Positions 1 to 8,654 of a stretch of 64,000 nt of DNA are shown here, piece by piece. Source of the stretch: Paraburkholderia franconis (GTDB taxonomy: Bacteria > Pseudomonadota > Gammaproteobacteria > Burkholderiales > Burkholderiaceae). The notes below the pieces were generated by a model. It saw only the letters and a list, made by a program, of their open reading frames with translations. It searched no databases and was not told the DNA's origin. Position 1 is the stretch's first letter, and the number at the start of each line of letters is the position of its first letter. The stretch covers positions 188,491 through 252,490 of the forward strand of contig NZ_WHNP01000002.1 of NCBI RefSeq assembly GCF_009362735.1. Direction: 5' to 3'. Position numbers and translations under genes: made by a program.

Positions 1-2
1 CG

Positions 3-905
3 TTGATCTTCAACGCGATCTCGCTGCTGACGTTCATCGCCGCTGTGTTTTTCCTGCTGCATCGCGGGCTGCATCTTTCCGTGGAGTTCACGGGCGGCAC
101 GGTCATCGAAGTGCAGTATCCGGGCGCGGTGCCGCTCGAACCCGTACGCGATACGCTGACAAAGATCGGCTACGGCGACGCGCAGGTGCAGAACTTCGGC
201 ACCTCGCGCGACGTGCTGATCCGCCTGCCGCTGAAGCAAGGCCTGACCTCGGCGCAGCAAAGCGACCAGGTGATGTCCGCGCTGAAGGGCCAGGACGCGA
301 ACGCGAAGCTGCAACGCGTCGAGTTCGTCGGTCCGCAGGTCGGCAAGGAACTCGCGACCGACGGCCTGCTAGCGCTCGCGTGCGTGGTCGCCGGCATCGT
401 GATCTATCTGTCGTTCCGCTTCGAGTGGAAGTACGCGATCGCGGGCGTGATCGCGAACCTGCACGACGTCGTGATCATTCTTGGCTTCTTCGCGTTCTTC
501 CAATGGGAGTTCTCACTGTCGGTGCTGGCCGCCGTGCTCGCGGTGCTCGGCTACTCGGTGAACGAATCGGTGGTTATCTTCGACCGGATTCGCGAGACCT
601 TCCGCCGCGAACGCAAGATGGGCGTGATGGAAGTGATCAACCACGCAATCACGAGCACGATGTCGCGCACGATCATCACGCACGGCTGTACGCAGATGAT
701 GGTCCTGTCGATGTTCCTGTTCGGCGGCCCGACGCTGCACTACTTCGCGCTCGCGCTGACGGTCGGCATTCTGTTCGGCATCTACTCGTCGGTGTTCGTC
801 GCGGCGGCGCTGGCGATGTGGTTCGGCGTGAAGCGGGAAGATCTGCTGAAGGAAAAGAAGGAACGTCACGATCCGAACGATCCGAACGCAGGCGCGCAGG
901 TTTGA
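3..905 (+). CDS. secF: Protein translocase subunit SecF (5' end cut by window)
   Basis: SecF is the smaller partner of SecD. Together they use the proton motive force to help pull preproteins out of SecYEG on the periplasmic side. Visible here are the end of the first membrane helix, the periplasmic loop with the VEFTGGT signature, and the five C-terminal helices including the GYSVNESVVIFDRIRE stretch characteristic of SecD/SecF. About a dozen N-terminal residues lie upstream of the window, so the TTG at position 3 is an internal codon and not the start. The tail is charged (KEKKERHDPND). secD is expected immediately upstream but cannot be seen. A terminator hairpin follows about 45 nt after the stop. 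Confidence 0.97.
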   Translation: MIFNAISLLTFIAAVFFLLHRGLHLSVEFTGGTVIEVQYPGAVPLEPVRDTLTKIGYGDAQVQNFGTSRDVLIRLPLKQGLTSAQQSDQVMSALKGQDANAKLQRVEFVGPQVGKELATDGLLALACVVAGIVIYLSFRFEWKYAIAGVIANLHDVVIILGFFAFFQWEFSLSVLAAVLAVLGYSVNESVVIFDRIRETFRRERKMGVMEVINHAITSTMSRTIITHGCTQMMVLSMFLFGGPTLHYFALALTVGILFGIYSSVFVAAALAMWFGVKREDLLKEKKERHDPNDPNAGAQV

Positions 906-951
906 TCGGTTGCGTTTGAGAGGTTCTAAGGCATAGATAGAAGGGTAAACA

Positions 952-981
952 AAAGGCCGGTTCGAAACTGAACCGGCCTTT
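952..981. terminator. Rho-independent terminator between secF and the MFS gene
   Basis: A 12-bp perfect stem (952-963 with 970-981, arms AAAGGCCGGTTC/GAACCGGCCTTT) with a 6-nt loop lies between two convergent genes and has A/T tracts at both feet, so it can serve both strands. Confidence 0.85.
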
Positions 982-1017
982 GTCGTTTACGACAGCTGCG
1001 CAGCAGCACCCAGGCGA

Positions 1018-2295
1018 TTATCTGAACCCAAGCTTGCGCCGCGCCGCCACCAGCGCGATCACGCTCACGACGGCCGCGAACATCAGATAGAAGCTCGGCG
1101 CGACCTTCGAATCCGTTGCGCGAATCAGCCACGCGATGATGAACGGTCCGAAGCCGCCGAAGATCGTCACGGCGATGTTATAGGCGAGCGACATGCCCGT
1201 CGTGCGCGTCTGCACTGGGAAAATCTCCGACAGCAGGCCCGGCAGCGAGCCGAAATAGCCCGTCATCAGGAAGCCGAACACGATCTGCATCAGCATCAGC
1301 GTGCCGAAGGTCGGATGCGCGACAAGATACGTGAACGCCGGCAGGATCAGCAGGAACAGCAGCACGGCGGGCACGAGCATGATCCGCACGCGTCCGTAGC
1401 GGTCCGACAGATGACCGACGATCGGCGAGAACACCAGCTGGATCACGCCCACCAGCGAGATGGCCGCGAATGCCACCGAGGGAGCCAAGCCCAATTGCTT
1501 GATCGCATAAGTCGGCATGAACAGCACGAGATACGTCGACACCGTTCCGAGCACGACGATGCCCACGCCGATGAAGAGCCTCGCCTTCTGGCTCGCGAAC
1601 GTATCGCGGATCGGCGTCTGCGTGGTCTCGGCGGCGAGGAATTCGGGCGTCTCGTCGAGCTTCGTGCGGATATACCATGCGACGGGCCCGATCAGCAGGC
1701 CGAAGAAGAACGGCACGCGCCAACCCCACGCGCTCAGCTGTTCCGGAGACAGCTCGCCCGTGAGCACGACGCCGAACAGCGCGGCGAGCAGCGTCGTCAG
1801 GCCCTGGCTCGCGATCTGCCAGCTCGCGAAATAGCCGCGCCGACCCGGCACATGCTCGGCGAGAAACGCGGTGGCGCTGCCGAACTCGCCGCCCGCCGAG
1901 AAGCCCTGCATCAGCCGCGCGACGACGAGAATCAGCGGCGCGGCGATGCCGATCGACTGCCAGGTCGGCAGCACGGCGATGATCAGTGTGCCCATCATCA
2001 TCAGCACGATCGACAGCGTGAGCGCGGCCTTGCGCCCCGCCTTGTCCGCATACGCGCCGAGCACGATCGCGCCGAGCGGCCGCATGAAGAACGACACGCC
2101 GAACGTGCCGAGCGTCAGCAGCAGCGACACCGTATCGTTGCCCGCCGGAAAGAACAGCTTCGAAATGACGACGGCGAAAAAACCATAGACGACGAGATCG
2201 AACCATTCCAGCGCATTGCCGATCGATGCGGCGATCACCGTGCGCCACGTATCGGGACGACTCTGCGCCGCGCTCGCGGCTATCGTTGAACTCAT
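1018..2295 (-). CDS. MFS transporter, metabolite:H+ symporter (MHS) type
   Basis: A 425-residue major facilitator permease with about twelve hydrophobic helices. The N-terminus has NALEWFDLVVYGFFA and then FFMRPLGAIVLGAYADKAGRK, the loop 2-3 signature of the MHS subfamily that includes KgtP, ProP and citrate or shikimate carriers. Substrate is probably a carboxylic acid or a betaine-like solute, but the sequence does not decide which. The start at 2295 was chosen because GGAGAT lies 5-10 nt upstream and homologs begin near this Met; an 18-codon upstream extension is open but has no ribosome site. It appears monocistronic and converges on secF. Confidence 0.9.
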   Translation of the reverse strand: MSSTIAASAAQSRPDTWRTVIAASIGNALEWFDLVVYGFFAVVISKLFFPAGNDTVSLLLTLGTFGVSFFMRPLGAIVLGAYADKAGRKAALTLSIVLMMMGTLIIAVLPTWQSIGIAAPLILVVARLMQGFSAGGEFGSATAFLAEHVPGRRGYFASWQIASQGLTTLLAALFGVVLTGELSPEQLSAWGWRVPFFFGLLIGPVAWYIRTKLDETPEFLAAETTQTPIRDTFASQKARLFIGVGIVVLGTVSTYLVLFMPTYAIKQLGLAPSVAFAAISLVGVIQLVFSPIVGHLSDRYGRVRIMLVPAVLLFLLILPAFTYLVAHPTFGTLMLMQIVFGFLMTGYFGSLPGLLSEIFPVQTRTTGMSLAYNIAVTIFGGFGPFIIAWLIRATDSKVAPSFYLMFAAVVSVIALVAARRKLGFR

Positions 2296-2500
2296 TGCGG
2301 ATCTCCAGATGCGCGCGAGGTAGTCGTTGTCGTGGCAATCAGCGGACATTGCCCGCTTCTGTCATGTTTGCCGGACTCGATGCGCGCACAACCGGTCCGG
2401 CGTCTGCCTTCACTATGTACCGCAAAAAAGAAACCTGCACGAGACGTGAAAGCGCCAGGTGTTCACCGCCTTCACTGTCATCATGAAGAAACCAATAAAA

Positions 2501-2535
2501 AAGCCGCTTCGTCGCCAATGCGAACGAAGCGGCTT
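2501..2535 (-). terminator. Terminator of the cytochrome b561-YceI operon
   Basis: The arms AAGCCGCTTCGT (2501-2512) and ACGAAGCGGCTT (2524-2535) form a 12-bp stem with an 11-nt loop. On the minus strand the stem is followed by a run of T, about 30 nt after the yceI-like stop codon. Confidence 0.85.
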
Positions 2536-2564
2536 GCGCACCGATTCAGGTGAGAGCGCTTAGC

Positions 2565-3143
2565 TTACTGCTTGATGCCTTCCGCCTGGATGTGCAGCAC
2601 CGTCTTCATACTGAAACCGTATTTGGTGCCGAAGTCCATTCCATAGTCCGCGCGATTGAACTCGCCCTCCGCTTCCACACCGCACACTTCGCGCTTCAGT
2701 ACGGGATGCTGGATGCATTTGAACGATTCGATCTTCAGGCTCAGCGGCTTCGTGACGCCCTTCATCGTGAACTGGCCATCCACGGCGACGGGCATATCGC
2801 CGTCGAATTTGATCGCCGTGCCCTTGTACGTTGCCGTCGGATACTTGGCGACGTCGAAGAAATCGGGTGAACGCAGATGCTCTTCGAGCTTCGTGTTGCC
2901 GATCTGGATCGAGGATGTATCGACCGTGACGTCCACCGTGCCCGTCTTCGCCGCGCGGTCGAGCGTCACCGCGCCCGAGCTCTTCGTGAACTTGCCGCGC
3001 CACGTGGACACGCCGCCCATATGATCGGCTTCGAAGCTCGGATAGGTGTGCATCGGATCGAGCTGATAGGTATCGGCGGCAAACGCGCCCGCCGCAATCG
3101 ACGACGCCAGTGCGCCGGCAACAATCAAAAGCATCGGTTTCAC
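2565..3143 (-). CDS. YceI family periplasmic protein (second copy)
   Basis: A 192-residue exported protein: Sec signal peptide of about 22 residues ending AGAFA|AD, then a YceI lipocalin-like beta-barrel domain ([19 protein letters not shown] near the start, [20 protein letters not shown] in the middle). YceI proteins bind isoprenoid-type lipids such as polyprenyl chains in the periplasm; E. coli YceI is induced by high pH and osmolarity. It is the last gene of a three-gene operon (cytochrome b561, YceI, YceI), 31 nt behind the other YceI gene. The two YceI proteins share the fold but differ in sequence, so they are not a recent duplication. The ligand is unknown. Confidence 0.92.
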   Translation of the reverse strand: MKPMLLIVAGALASSIAAGAFAADTYQLDPMHTYPSFEADHMGGVSTWRGKFTKSSGAVTLDRAAKTGTVDVTVDTSSIQIGNTKLEEHLRSPDFFDVAKYPTATYKGTAIKFDGDMPVAVDGQFTMKGVTKPLSLKIESFKCIQHPVLKREVCGVEAEGEFNRADYGMDFGTKYGFSMKTVLHIQAEGIKQ

Positions 3144-3174
3144 TTCATTCTCCCTTCTGTGTGCATGCGATGAA

Positions 3175-3738
3175 TCACTTGCTCGCGGCGACGATGTGGA
3201 ACTTGATCGTCACATCGTCCGCGACCACCGACGTATCCTTCCATTCGCCCGTGCCGATATCGAACTGCGAACGCTTGACGGACACCGAGCCGTCGTAGAC
3301 CTGCGCCGCGCCCTGCTTCGTCACCGTGACGGGCACGACGACCGTCTGCGACTTGCCCTTCATCGTCAGCTTGCCCGTGACCTTGAACTGATTGGTGCCT
3401 GCGGGCGCGATCGCACTGGATACGAAAGTCGCCGTCGGATACGTCTTCGAATCGAACCACTCCTTGCCGCGCACCTGCTCGTTATAGCTTTCGTCGCCGA
3501 GATCGTAGCTCGACGTATCGATCGTGACCTGCGCGCTGCCCGATGTCGGCTTCGAAGAATCGAACGAGACTTGCGCGGTGAACTTGCCGAACTTGCCTTC
3601 GACGGGCACGTTCATCTGCTTCGACGTCGCCGTGACCGTGCTCTTGCCCATGTCGACCTGCGCGAACGCGGCACCCGACGCGGCCAGCGATGCGGCAGCA
3701 AACGCAGCGAGCATGTAGCGATAGAACGAAACCTTCAT
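3175..3738 (-). CDS. YceI family periplasmic protein (first copy)
   Basis: A 187-residue protein with a signal peptide of about 26 residues (hydrophobic core [17 protein letters not shown]) followed by a YceI domain ([21 protein letters not shown], then [19 protein letters not shown]). It should be a periplasmic lipid-binding protein. The open frame continues far upstream through the neighbouring cytochrome gene, but the Met at 3738 is the only start that puts a signal peptide at the N-terminus. It begins 8 nt after the cytochrome b561 stop, so the genes are co-transcribed and probably translationally coupled. The b561-YceI pairing matches the E. coli yceJ-yceI arrangement. Confidence 0.92.
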   Translation of the reverse strand: MKVSFYRYMLAAFAAASLAASGAAFAQVDMGKSTVTATSKQMNVPVEGKFGKFTAQVSFDSSKPTSGSAQVTIDTSSYDLGDESYNEQVRGKEWFDSKTYPTATFVSSAIAPAGTNQFKVTGKLTMKGKSQTVVVPVTVTKQGAAQVYDGSVSVKRSQFDIGTGEWKDTSVVADDVTIKFHIVAASK

Positions 3739-3746
3739 GTTTATCC

Positions 3747-4319
3747 TTATTTGAGGAAAGGGATCATCCGCGACAGCAGACCGTCGCGATCGAGCCATTG
3801 ATGTTTGATCGCCGCCAGCATGTGCAGCACGACCAGCCCGAGAAGCGTGTAATTGAGCACGATGTGGACCGACTTCAGCACTTCCTTGAGGTGCGGATCG
3901 GGGGCGATCAGACGCGGCAGCGGCACGAGCCCGAGATAGACGACGGGAACGTTCGCCGCCGAGCTGTACAGATAGCCCGACACGGGAATCGCGACCATCA
4001 GCACATACAGCAGGAAATGCGTGAGATGCGCGGCGCCGCGCTGCCACGCGCGCATATGCGCGGGCATCGGCGGCACGGCGTGCGTCGCGCGCCAGAGGAG
4101 GCGCAGCACGACGAGCGCGAACACGGTCACGCCGATCCATTTGTGCCACGAAAAGTACTTGAGCTTGGTCGGCGTGAAGCCGGGGATGTCCGTCATCACC
4201 CAGCCGAGCGCAAAGCCGCAGACGATCAGCAGCGCGATCAGCCAGTGCAGCGCAATGGCCGTCGACGTGTATGACGGAGCCCGTGCGGAGAACGAACGAA
4301 GCGAAGAAGTGTGTGCCAT
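3747..4319 (-). CDS. Cytochrome b561 family protein
   Basis: A 190-residue integral membrane diheme cytochrome b of the bacterial b561 type with four predicted helices. Candidate heme ligands are the histidines in ALHWLIALL, SWHKWIGV, AAHLTHFLLY and VHIVLNYTLL. Family members move electrons between quinol and periplasmic acceptors. It is the first gene of the operon with two YceI genes, which suggests a shared role in quinone or isoprenoid redox at the periplasmic face (inference from context). Start uncertain: Met at 4319 (MAHTSS) is used here; a Met seven codons upstream at 4340 is also possible, and neither has a strong ribosome site. Confidence 0.88.
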   Translation of the reverse strand: MAHTSSLRSFSARAPSYTSTAIALHWLIALLIVCGFALGWVMTDIPGFTPTKLKYFSWHKWIGVTVFALVVLRLLWRATHAVPPMPAHMRAWQRGAAHLTHFLLYVLMVAIPVSGYLYSSAANVPVVYLGLVPLPRLIAPDPHLKEVLKSVHIVLNYTLLGLVVLHMLAAIKHQWLDRDGLLSRMIPFLK

Positions 4320-4727
4320 GACAGAACCGACGCCAAACATAAAAGTTAAACGACGCAGTCGACGCCGTTATTCCGTCGCGCCCGATCCCGGCGCACCAAC
4401 GGCTCGCGGCGCTAATCGTACCGCAAGCCGCTTCGGCAGGCTGGCGGCTTTGCACGCGGCGCGAAATTTGCTGTTGCGGTTTGAACGCGTGAGCGCCGCA
4501 TCTGTCGGACAGAGCCCTGGGCAAGCCGACGAACGTCAGTCCATTCGCCGGGCATCCGTCAGCACACACCGACGGACGTCATCCCGGCGAGCTTTGATAC
4601 TATTGCCCCCAAGCCGTGCCGCGCGCCCTCCCGCGTGCCCTTTCACCCCACGCGTCGCGCCGTAACCGGCTGTAAGGTCCAACCACAGACACGACGACAC
4701 ATCGCCTCCTGTTTTCCGATCGCCTGC
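4320..4727. other. Divergent intergenic region, cytochrome b561 / pqiA
   Basis: About 400 nt that must contain the divergent promoters of the b561-YceI operon and the pqi operon. A TACTAT box near 4598-4604 is a possible -10 for pqiA but has no convincing -35. No RNA gene, repeat or conserved short reading frame was recognised; reading frames crossing it are extensions of neighbouring genes. Confidence 0.4.
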
Positions 4728-5462
4728 ATGGAACATGACCATCTGATTGCCTGTCACGAATGCGACGCGCTGTTTCAGAAACCCCGCCTCGGACGCAAGC
4801 GGACGGCGCGCTGCCCGCGATGCGGCGCGATCCTGTACGGGAGCGCGTCGGGACGGCTGGAGGGCATCACCGCGATGACGATGGCCGCGCTGATCACGTT
4901 TCTGATCGCGCAGGGCTTTCCGATCGTTGAGCTGGAAACCAATGGCATCACGTCGCAGACCAGCCTGATCGGCGCCATCGTCGCGTTGTGGAACGAAGAC
5001 ATGCAGATCGTCGCCGTGATGGTGTTCTGCTCGACGTTTCTTTTCCCGCTGACCGAACTGACCGCGCTGCTCTATCTGCTGATCCCCATTCGCGCCGGCA
5101 TCGTGCCGCCCGGCTTCAACCAGGTGCTGCGCGCGATCCAGTTCGTGCGTCCGTGGGGCATGATCGAAGTGTTCATGCTCGGCGTGCTCGTGACGATCGT
5201 GAAAATGGTAAGTCTCGCGCGCGTGATCCCCGAGGCGGCGATGTTCGCGTTCGGCGCGCTCACGCTGATGTTCGTCGTGGTCGTCACCTTCGATCCGCGC
5301 ACGTTGTGGGACGTCGCCGAAGGTCTCGGCGTGCTGGAAGCGCGGCGCGAGCGCCATGCGCGCGATGGCGATGGGGATGACGGCGATGCTCACGCCGATC
5401 AGGCCGGACGCGACGCGGGCAAACCCGGCGTCGATGGCACCGCCGCGCCGCACCAGGGATGA
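4728..5462 (+). CDS. pqiA: Paraquat-inducible protein A, first half-size PqiA protein
   Basis: A 244-residue membrane protein. It starts with a zinc-ribbon-like pair (CHECD, then CPRCG at residues 10-35) followed by four membrane helices and ends in an acidic tail (GDGDDGD). In E. coli PqiA is one chain with two such repeats; here each repeat is its own gene. PqiA works with the MCE protein PqiB and lipoprotein PqiC in a system thought to bridge inner and outer membranes for lipid movement. The start at 4728 places the first CxxC close to the N-terminus as in homologs; the longer reading frame upstream is not expected to be translated. It is separated from the next gene by 7 nt. Confidence 0.9.
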   Translation: MEHDHLIACHECDALFQKPRLGRKRTARCPRCGAILYGSASGRLEGITAMTMAALITFLIAQGFPIVELETNGITSQTSLIGAIVALWNEDMQIVAVMVFCSTFLFPLTELTALLYLLIPIRAGIVPPGFNQVLRAIQFVRPWGMIEVFMLGVLVTIVKMVSLARVIPEAAMFAFGALTLMFVVVVTFDPRTLWDVAEGLGVLEARRERHARDGDGDDGDAHADQAGRDAGKPGVDGTAAPHQG

Positions 5463-5469
5463 CCGGCCG

Positions 5470-6138
5470 ATGAAATACACGACGGCCTCGCGCGCCGGTT
5501 TCGTCGCCTGTCACGCGTGCTCGCGCGTGCAGCCGCGCGTGCGCTCGAAAGAACCGCAACGCTGCACACGCTGCGGCGCGGTCCTGCACCGGCGCAACCC
5601 CGACAGCCTGATGCGCACCTGGGCCCTTTTGATCGCCGCCGCCGTGCTCTACATTCCCGCGAACCTGCTGCCCGTGATGCATACGTCATCGCTGCTCGGC
5701 GCGGAGGACGACACCATCATGAGCGGCGTCGTCTACTTCTGGACGTCGGGCGACTGGCCGCTCGCGATCATCGTGTTCGTCGCGAGCATTCTCGTGCCGA
5801 TGCTCAAGCTCACGGTGCTCGCGCTTCTGACCATCACTGCGCAACGCCATTCGACATGGCGTCCGCTGGAACGGACGAAGCTCTACCGGATCGTCGAGCG
5901 CATCGGCCGCTGGTCGATGCTCGACATCTTCGTCATCACGCTGACGGTCGCGCTCGTGCGCTTCAAGTCGCTCGCTGTCATCACGGCGGGGCCGGGCGCG
6001 CTCGCGTTCGGCTCGGTCGTGATCCTCACGATGATTGCGTCGATGCAGTTCGATCCGCGCCTCATCTGGGACGACGTGGACAAAGGCACAGGCGACGCAG
6101 CCCGCGCGAACCGCAATACTTCAGGACCCACCACATGA
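5470..6138 (+). CDS. pqiA: Paraquat-inducible protein A, second half-size PqiA protein
   Basis: A 222-residue protein with the same plan as the preceding gene: CHACS and CTRCG zinc-ribbon motifs in the first 35 residues, then four helices (AAAVLYIPANLLPVM, LAIIVFVASILVPMLKL and others). It corresponds to the C-terminal half of a fused PqiA. The stop codon overlaps the pqiB start as ATGA at 6135-6138, so translation of the two is coupled. The start at 5470 was preferred over an upstream frame opening inside the previous gene because it aligns the CxxC pair with the first copy. Confidence 0.9.
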   Translation: MKYTTASRAGFVACHACSRVQPRVRSKEPQRCTRCGAVLHRRNPDSLMRTWALLIAAAVLYIPANLLPVMHTSSLLGAEDDTIMSGVVYFWTSGDWPLAIIVFVASILVPMLKLTVLALLTITAQRHSTWRPLERTKLYRIVERIGRWSMLDIFVITLTVALVRFKSLAVITAGPGALAFGSVVILTMIASMQFDPRLIWDDVDKGTGDAARANRNTSGPTT

Positions 6139-7775
6139 ATAGCCCTCAAGAGCCGACGCCACCGGGCGGCGCGCCGCGCAGCGAGCCGCCCGTCCCCGAA
6201 CCCGAGATCGTCACGAAACGCGGCTGGCTGCCTTCGCTCGTCTGGGTGATTCCGCTGATCGCGGCGCTGATCGGCGTCGGGCTCGTGGTGAAGTCGGTGC
6301 TCGAAAAGGGGCCGACGATCACGATCACCTTCATTAGCGCGGAGGGGCTCGAGCCCGGCAAGACGAAGGTCAAGTACAAGGACGTCGACATCGGCTTCGT
6401 GAAAACGATCAAGCTCGCGAAGAACCATTCGCGCGTCAACGTCGAGGTCCAGCTGTCGAAGGAAGCTGAAGACTTCGCGGTGAAGGACAGCCGTTTCTGG
6501 GTCGTGCGTCCGCGCATCGGCGCAAGCGGCGTGTCGGGGCTCGGCACGCTGCTGTCGGGCGCGTATATCGGCGTGGACGGCGGCCGCTCGACGGAGACGC
6601 AGACGCAGTTCGTCGGCCTCGAATCGCCGCCCGCCGTCACCGTCGACCAGAAAGGCCACCAGTTCACGTTGCGCGGCGAATCGCTCGGCTCGATCGACAT
6701 CGGCTCGCCCGTGTTCTACCGGCGCGTGCAGGTCGGCCAGGTGACGGGCTTCTCGCTCGACAAGGACGGCACAGGCGTGACCGTGCAGGTGTTCGTGAGC
6801 GCACCGTTCGATCAGTACGTCGGCACGAACTCGCGCTGGTGGCACGCGAGCGGCGTCGATGTGCGGCTCGATTCGAGCGGCTTCAAGCTGAACACGCAAT
6901 CGCTCGCGACGGTGATCGTCGGCGGCCTCGCGTTCCAGTCGCCGCCGGGTCAGGCCGTCGGCGCGCAGGCGCCGAACAACATGACGTTCCGCCTCGGCTC
7001 GGATGAAGGGGATGCGATGCGCGAGCCCGACGGCGAGCCCGTGCGCGTCGTGATGAACTTCAACCAGTCGCTGCGCGGGCTGTCGCCCGGCGCGGCCGTC
7101 GATTTCCGCGGCATCGTGCTCGGCCAGGTGACGAACATCGGCGTCGAATACGATCCGCAGACGAAGAACTTCACGATGCCCGTCACAATCGACCTGTATC
7201 CCGACCGCCTGCGCCGCCGCACCAAGGGCCAGCCCGTGCCCGACCAGGGCACGCAAGCGAGTCACAAGATGCTGCAGGCGCTCGTCAAGCACGGCCTGCG
7301 CGGCCAGCTGCGCACGGGCAACCTGCTGACGGGTCAGTTGTACATCGCGCTCGACCTGTTCCCGAAGGCGCCCGCCGCGACCGTCGACGTTTCGCGCGAT
7401 CCGATCGAGCTGCCGACGATTCCGAACACGCTCGACGAACTGCAGCTGCAGGTCGCCGACATCGCGAAGAAGCTCGATCAGGTGCCGTTCGACCAGATCG
7501 GCAACAACCTGAACACCGCGCTGAAGAACGCCGATCAGCTCTTCACGCGGCTCGACAAGGAAGTCGTGCCTCAGGCGCGCGACACGCTCGCGGCCGCGAA
7601 GCAGACGTTCGGCTCGGCGGAAGCGACGCTGCAGCAGGACTCGCCGATGCAATCCGACGTGCATCAGGCGCTGCAAGAGCTGACGCGCACGCTGCAATCG
7701 CTGAATGCGCTGTCGGACTATCTCGAACGCCATCCCGAATCGCTGCTGCGCGGTAAATCAGGAGACAAGCCATGA
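6135..7775 (+). CDS. pqiB: PqiB, MCE-domain intermembrane lipid transport protein
   Basis: A 546-residue protein anchored by one N-terminal helix (SLVWVIPLIAALIGVGLVVK, residues about 30-50) with three successive MCE domains: the first begins ISAEGLEPGKTKVKYKDVDIG, the second LGSIDIGSPVFYRRVQVGQV, the third LRGLSPGAAVDFRGIVLGQV. The C-terminal third is helical and Gln-rich and should form the coiled-coil needle that spans the periplasm. E. coli PqiB forms hexameric syringe-like tubes that carry hydrophobic molecules between membranes. Both ends overlap neighbours by ATGA, marking one operon with pqiA, pqiA and pqiC. Confidence 0.96.
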   Translation: MNSPQEPTPPGGAPRSEPPVPEPEIVTKRGWLPSLVWVIPLIAALIGVGLVVKSVLEKGPTITITFISAEGLEPGKTKVKYKDVDIGFVKTIKLAKNHSRVNVEVQLSKEAEDFAVKDSRFWVVRPRIGASGVSGLGTLLSGAYIGVDGGRSTETQTQFVGLESPPAVTVDQKGHQFTLRGESLGSIDIGSPVFYRRVQVGQVTGFSLDKDGTGVTVQVFVSAPFDQYVGTNSRWWHASGVDVRLDSSGFKLNTQSLATVIVGGLAFQSPPGQAVGAQAPNNMTFRLGSDEGDAMREPDGEPVRVVMNFNQSLRGLSPGAAVDFRGIVLGQVTNIGVEYDPQTKNFTMPVTIDLYPDRLRRRTKGQPVPDQGTQASHKMLQALVKHGLRGQLRTGNLLTGQLYIALDLFPKAPAATVDVSRDPIELPTIPNTLDELQLQVADIAKKLDQVPFDQIGNNLNTALKNADQLFTRLDKEVVPQARDTLAAAKQTFGSAEATLQQDSPMQSDVHQALQELTRTLQSLNALSDYLERHPESLLRGKSGDKP

Positions 7776-8500
7776 CGTTTGCCCGCGTCCCCCGAACGAT
7801 GCGCGTTGCCGCGCTGGCGCTGTCTTCCGTGCTGCTTGCGGCGCTCGCCGCGTGCTCGTCGCCGGCGAGCCGCTTCTATACGCTCTCCGCCGGTGACACC
7901 TCGCCGGATGCCGTGCGCACCGCGAGCAACCCTGCGTTTCTGATCGAAGTGCCGCCCGTCGACGTGCCATCGCAAGTGGCGAAGAACCAGCTCGTCGTGC
8001 AGACGGGCCCGACCCAGGTGCAGGTGCTCGAACAGGAGCGCTGGGCGTCGCTGCCCGGCGACGAGATCCGCCGCGCGCTGTCCAGCACGCTGACGCAGCA
8101 ACTGGGCACGATCGACGTGTACGGCACGCCGTATCCCGATCGCGTGCCCGTGTACCGCATCAGCGTGAATGTGCAGCGCTTCGAGTCTTGGCCCGGCTCG
8201 CACGCGCTGATCGATGCCGTGTGGAGTGTGCGAGCGGTGCGCACGCAGGCGGTGCTGACGTGCCGCAGCGTGGCCGGCGAGCCGGTGTCCGGCGGCTATG
8301 ACGCGCTCGCCGAAGGCCATCGGCGAGCGGTCCAGCAGATCTCGATGGAAATCGCCGCTGCCGTGCGCAATCTCGCGGCGGTGCCCGCGCGCGGCGCAAG
8401 CGTGACGTGTCCGGCGTCGGCGGCCGGGCCGGCTGCTGCATCAGCAGTGCCATCGGTGCCATCGGCGCCTTCTGCGCTGAACGCGGGGTCGAAGGGCTGA
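7772..8500 (+). CDS. pqiC: PqiC, outer-membrane lipoprotein of the Pqi system
   Basis: A 242-residue lipoprotein with a type II signal peptide and lipobox LAAC (Cys near residue 28), then an ABC-type transport auxiliary domain typical of PqiC/YmbA (SRFYTLSAG, EVPPVDVPSQVAKNQLVVQ, EQERWASLPGDEIRRAL). It is expected on the inner leaflet of the outer membrane, receiving the PqiB tube. The last 30 residues are Ala/Pro/Ser-rich and look disordered. The start overlaps pqiB by 4 nt; a second Met ten codons in would also leave a functional signal peptide. Confidence 0.93.
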   Translation: MTFARVPRTMRVAALALSSVLLAALAACSSPASRFYTLSAGDTSPDAVRTASNPAFLIEVPPVDVPSQVAKNQLVVQTGPTQVQVLEQERWASLPGDEIRRALSSTLTQQLGTIDVYGTPYPDRVPVYRISVNVQRFESWPGSHALIDAVWSVRAVRTQAVLTCRSVAGEPVSGGYDALAEGHRRAVQQISMEIAAAVRNLAAVPARGASVTCPASAAGPAAASAVPSVPSAPSALNAGSKG

Positions 8501-8654
8501 GCAGGCTCACGCGCGTGACGTGACGGTAACGCGCGGTGAAGTGCGCTGACGCGCGCGCCGCGCGCACGCGACCGCCGACGCGCGACCCAACCCGAAGGCA
8601 CAGCGAGGCGACCGCGTACAATGTCGCCTTGACCCACGCCTTGCGGCAACCTCC

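Noticed and set aside
3175..4569. A 464-codon frame that would fuse upstream sequence to the YceI domain
   Set aside because: The upstream part overlaps the cytochrome b561 gene in another frame; a signal peptide starts at the internal Met at 3738, which is the true start.
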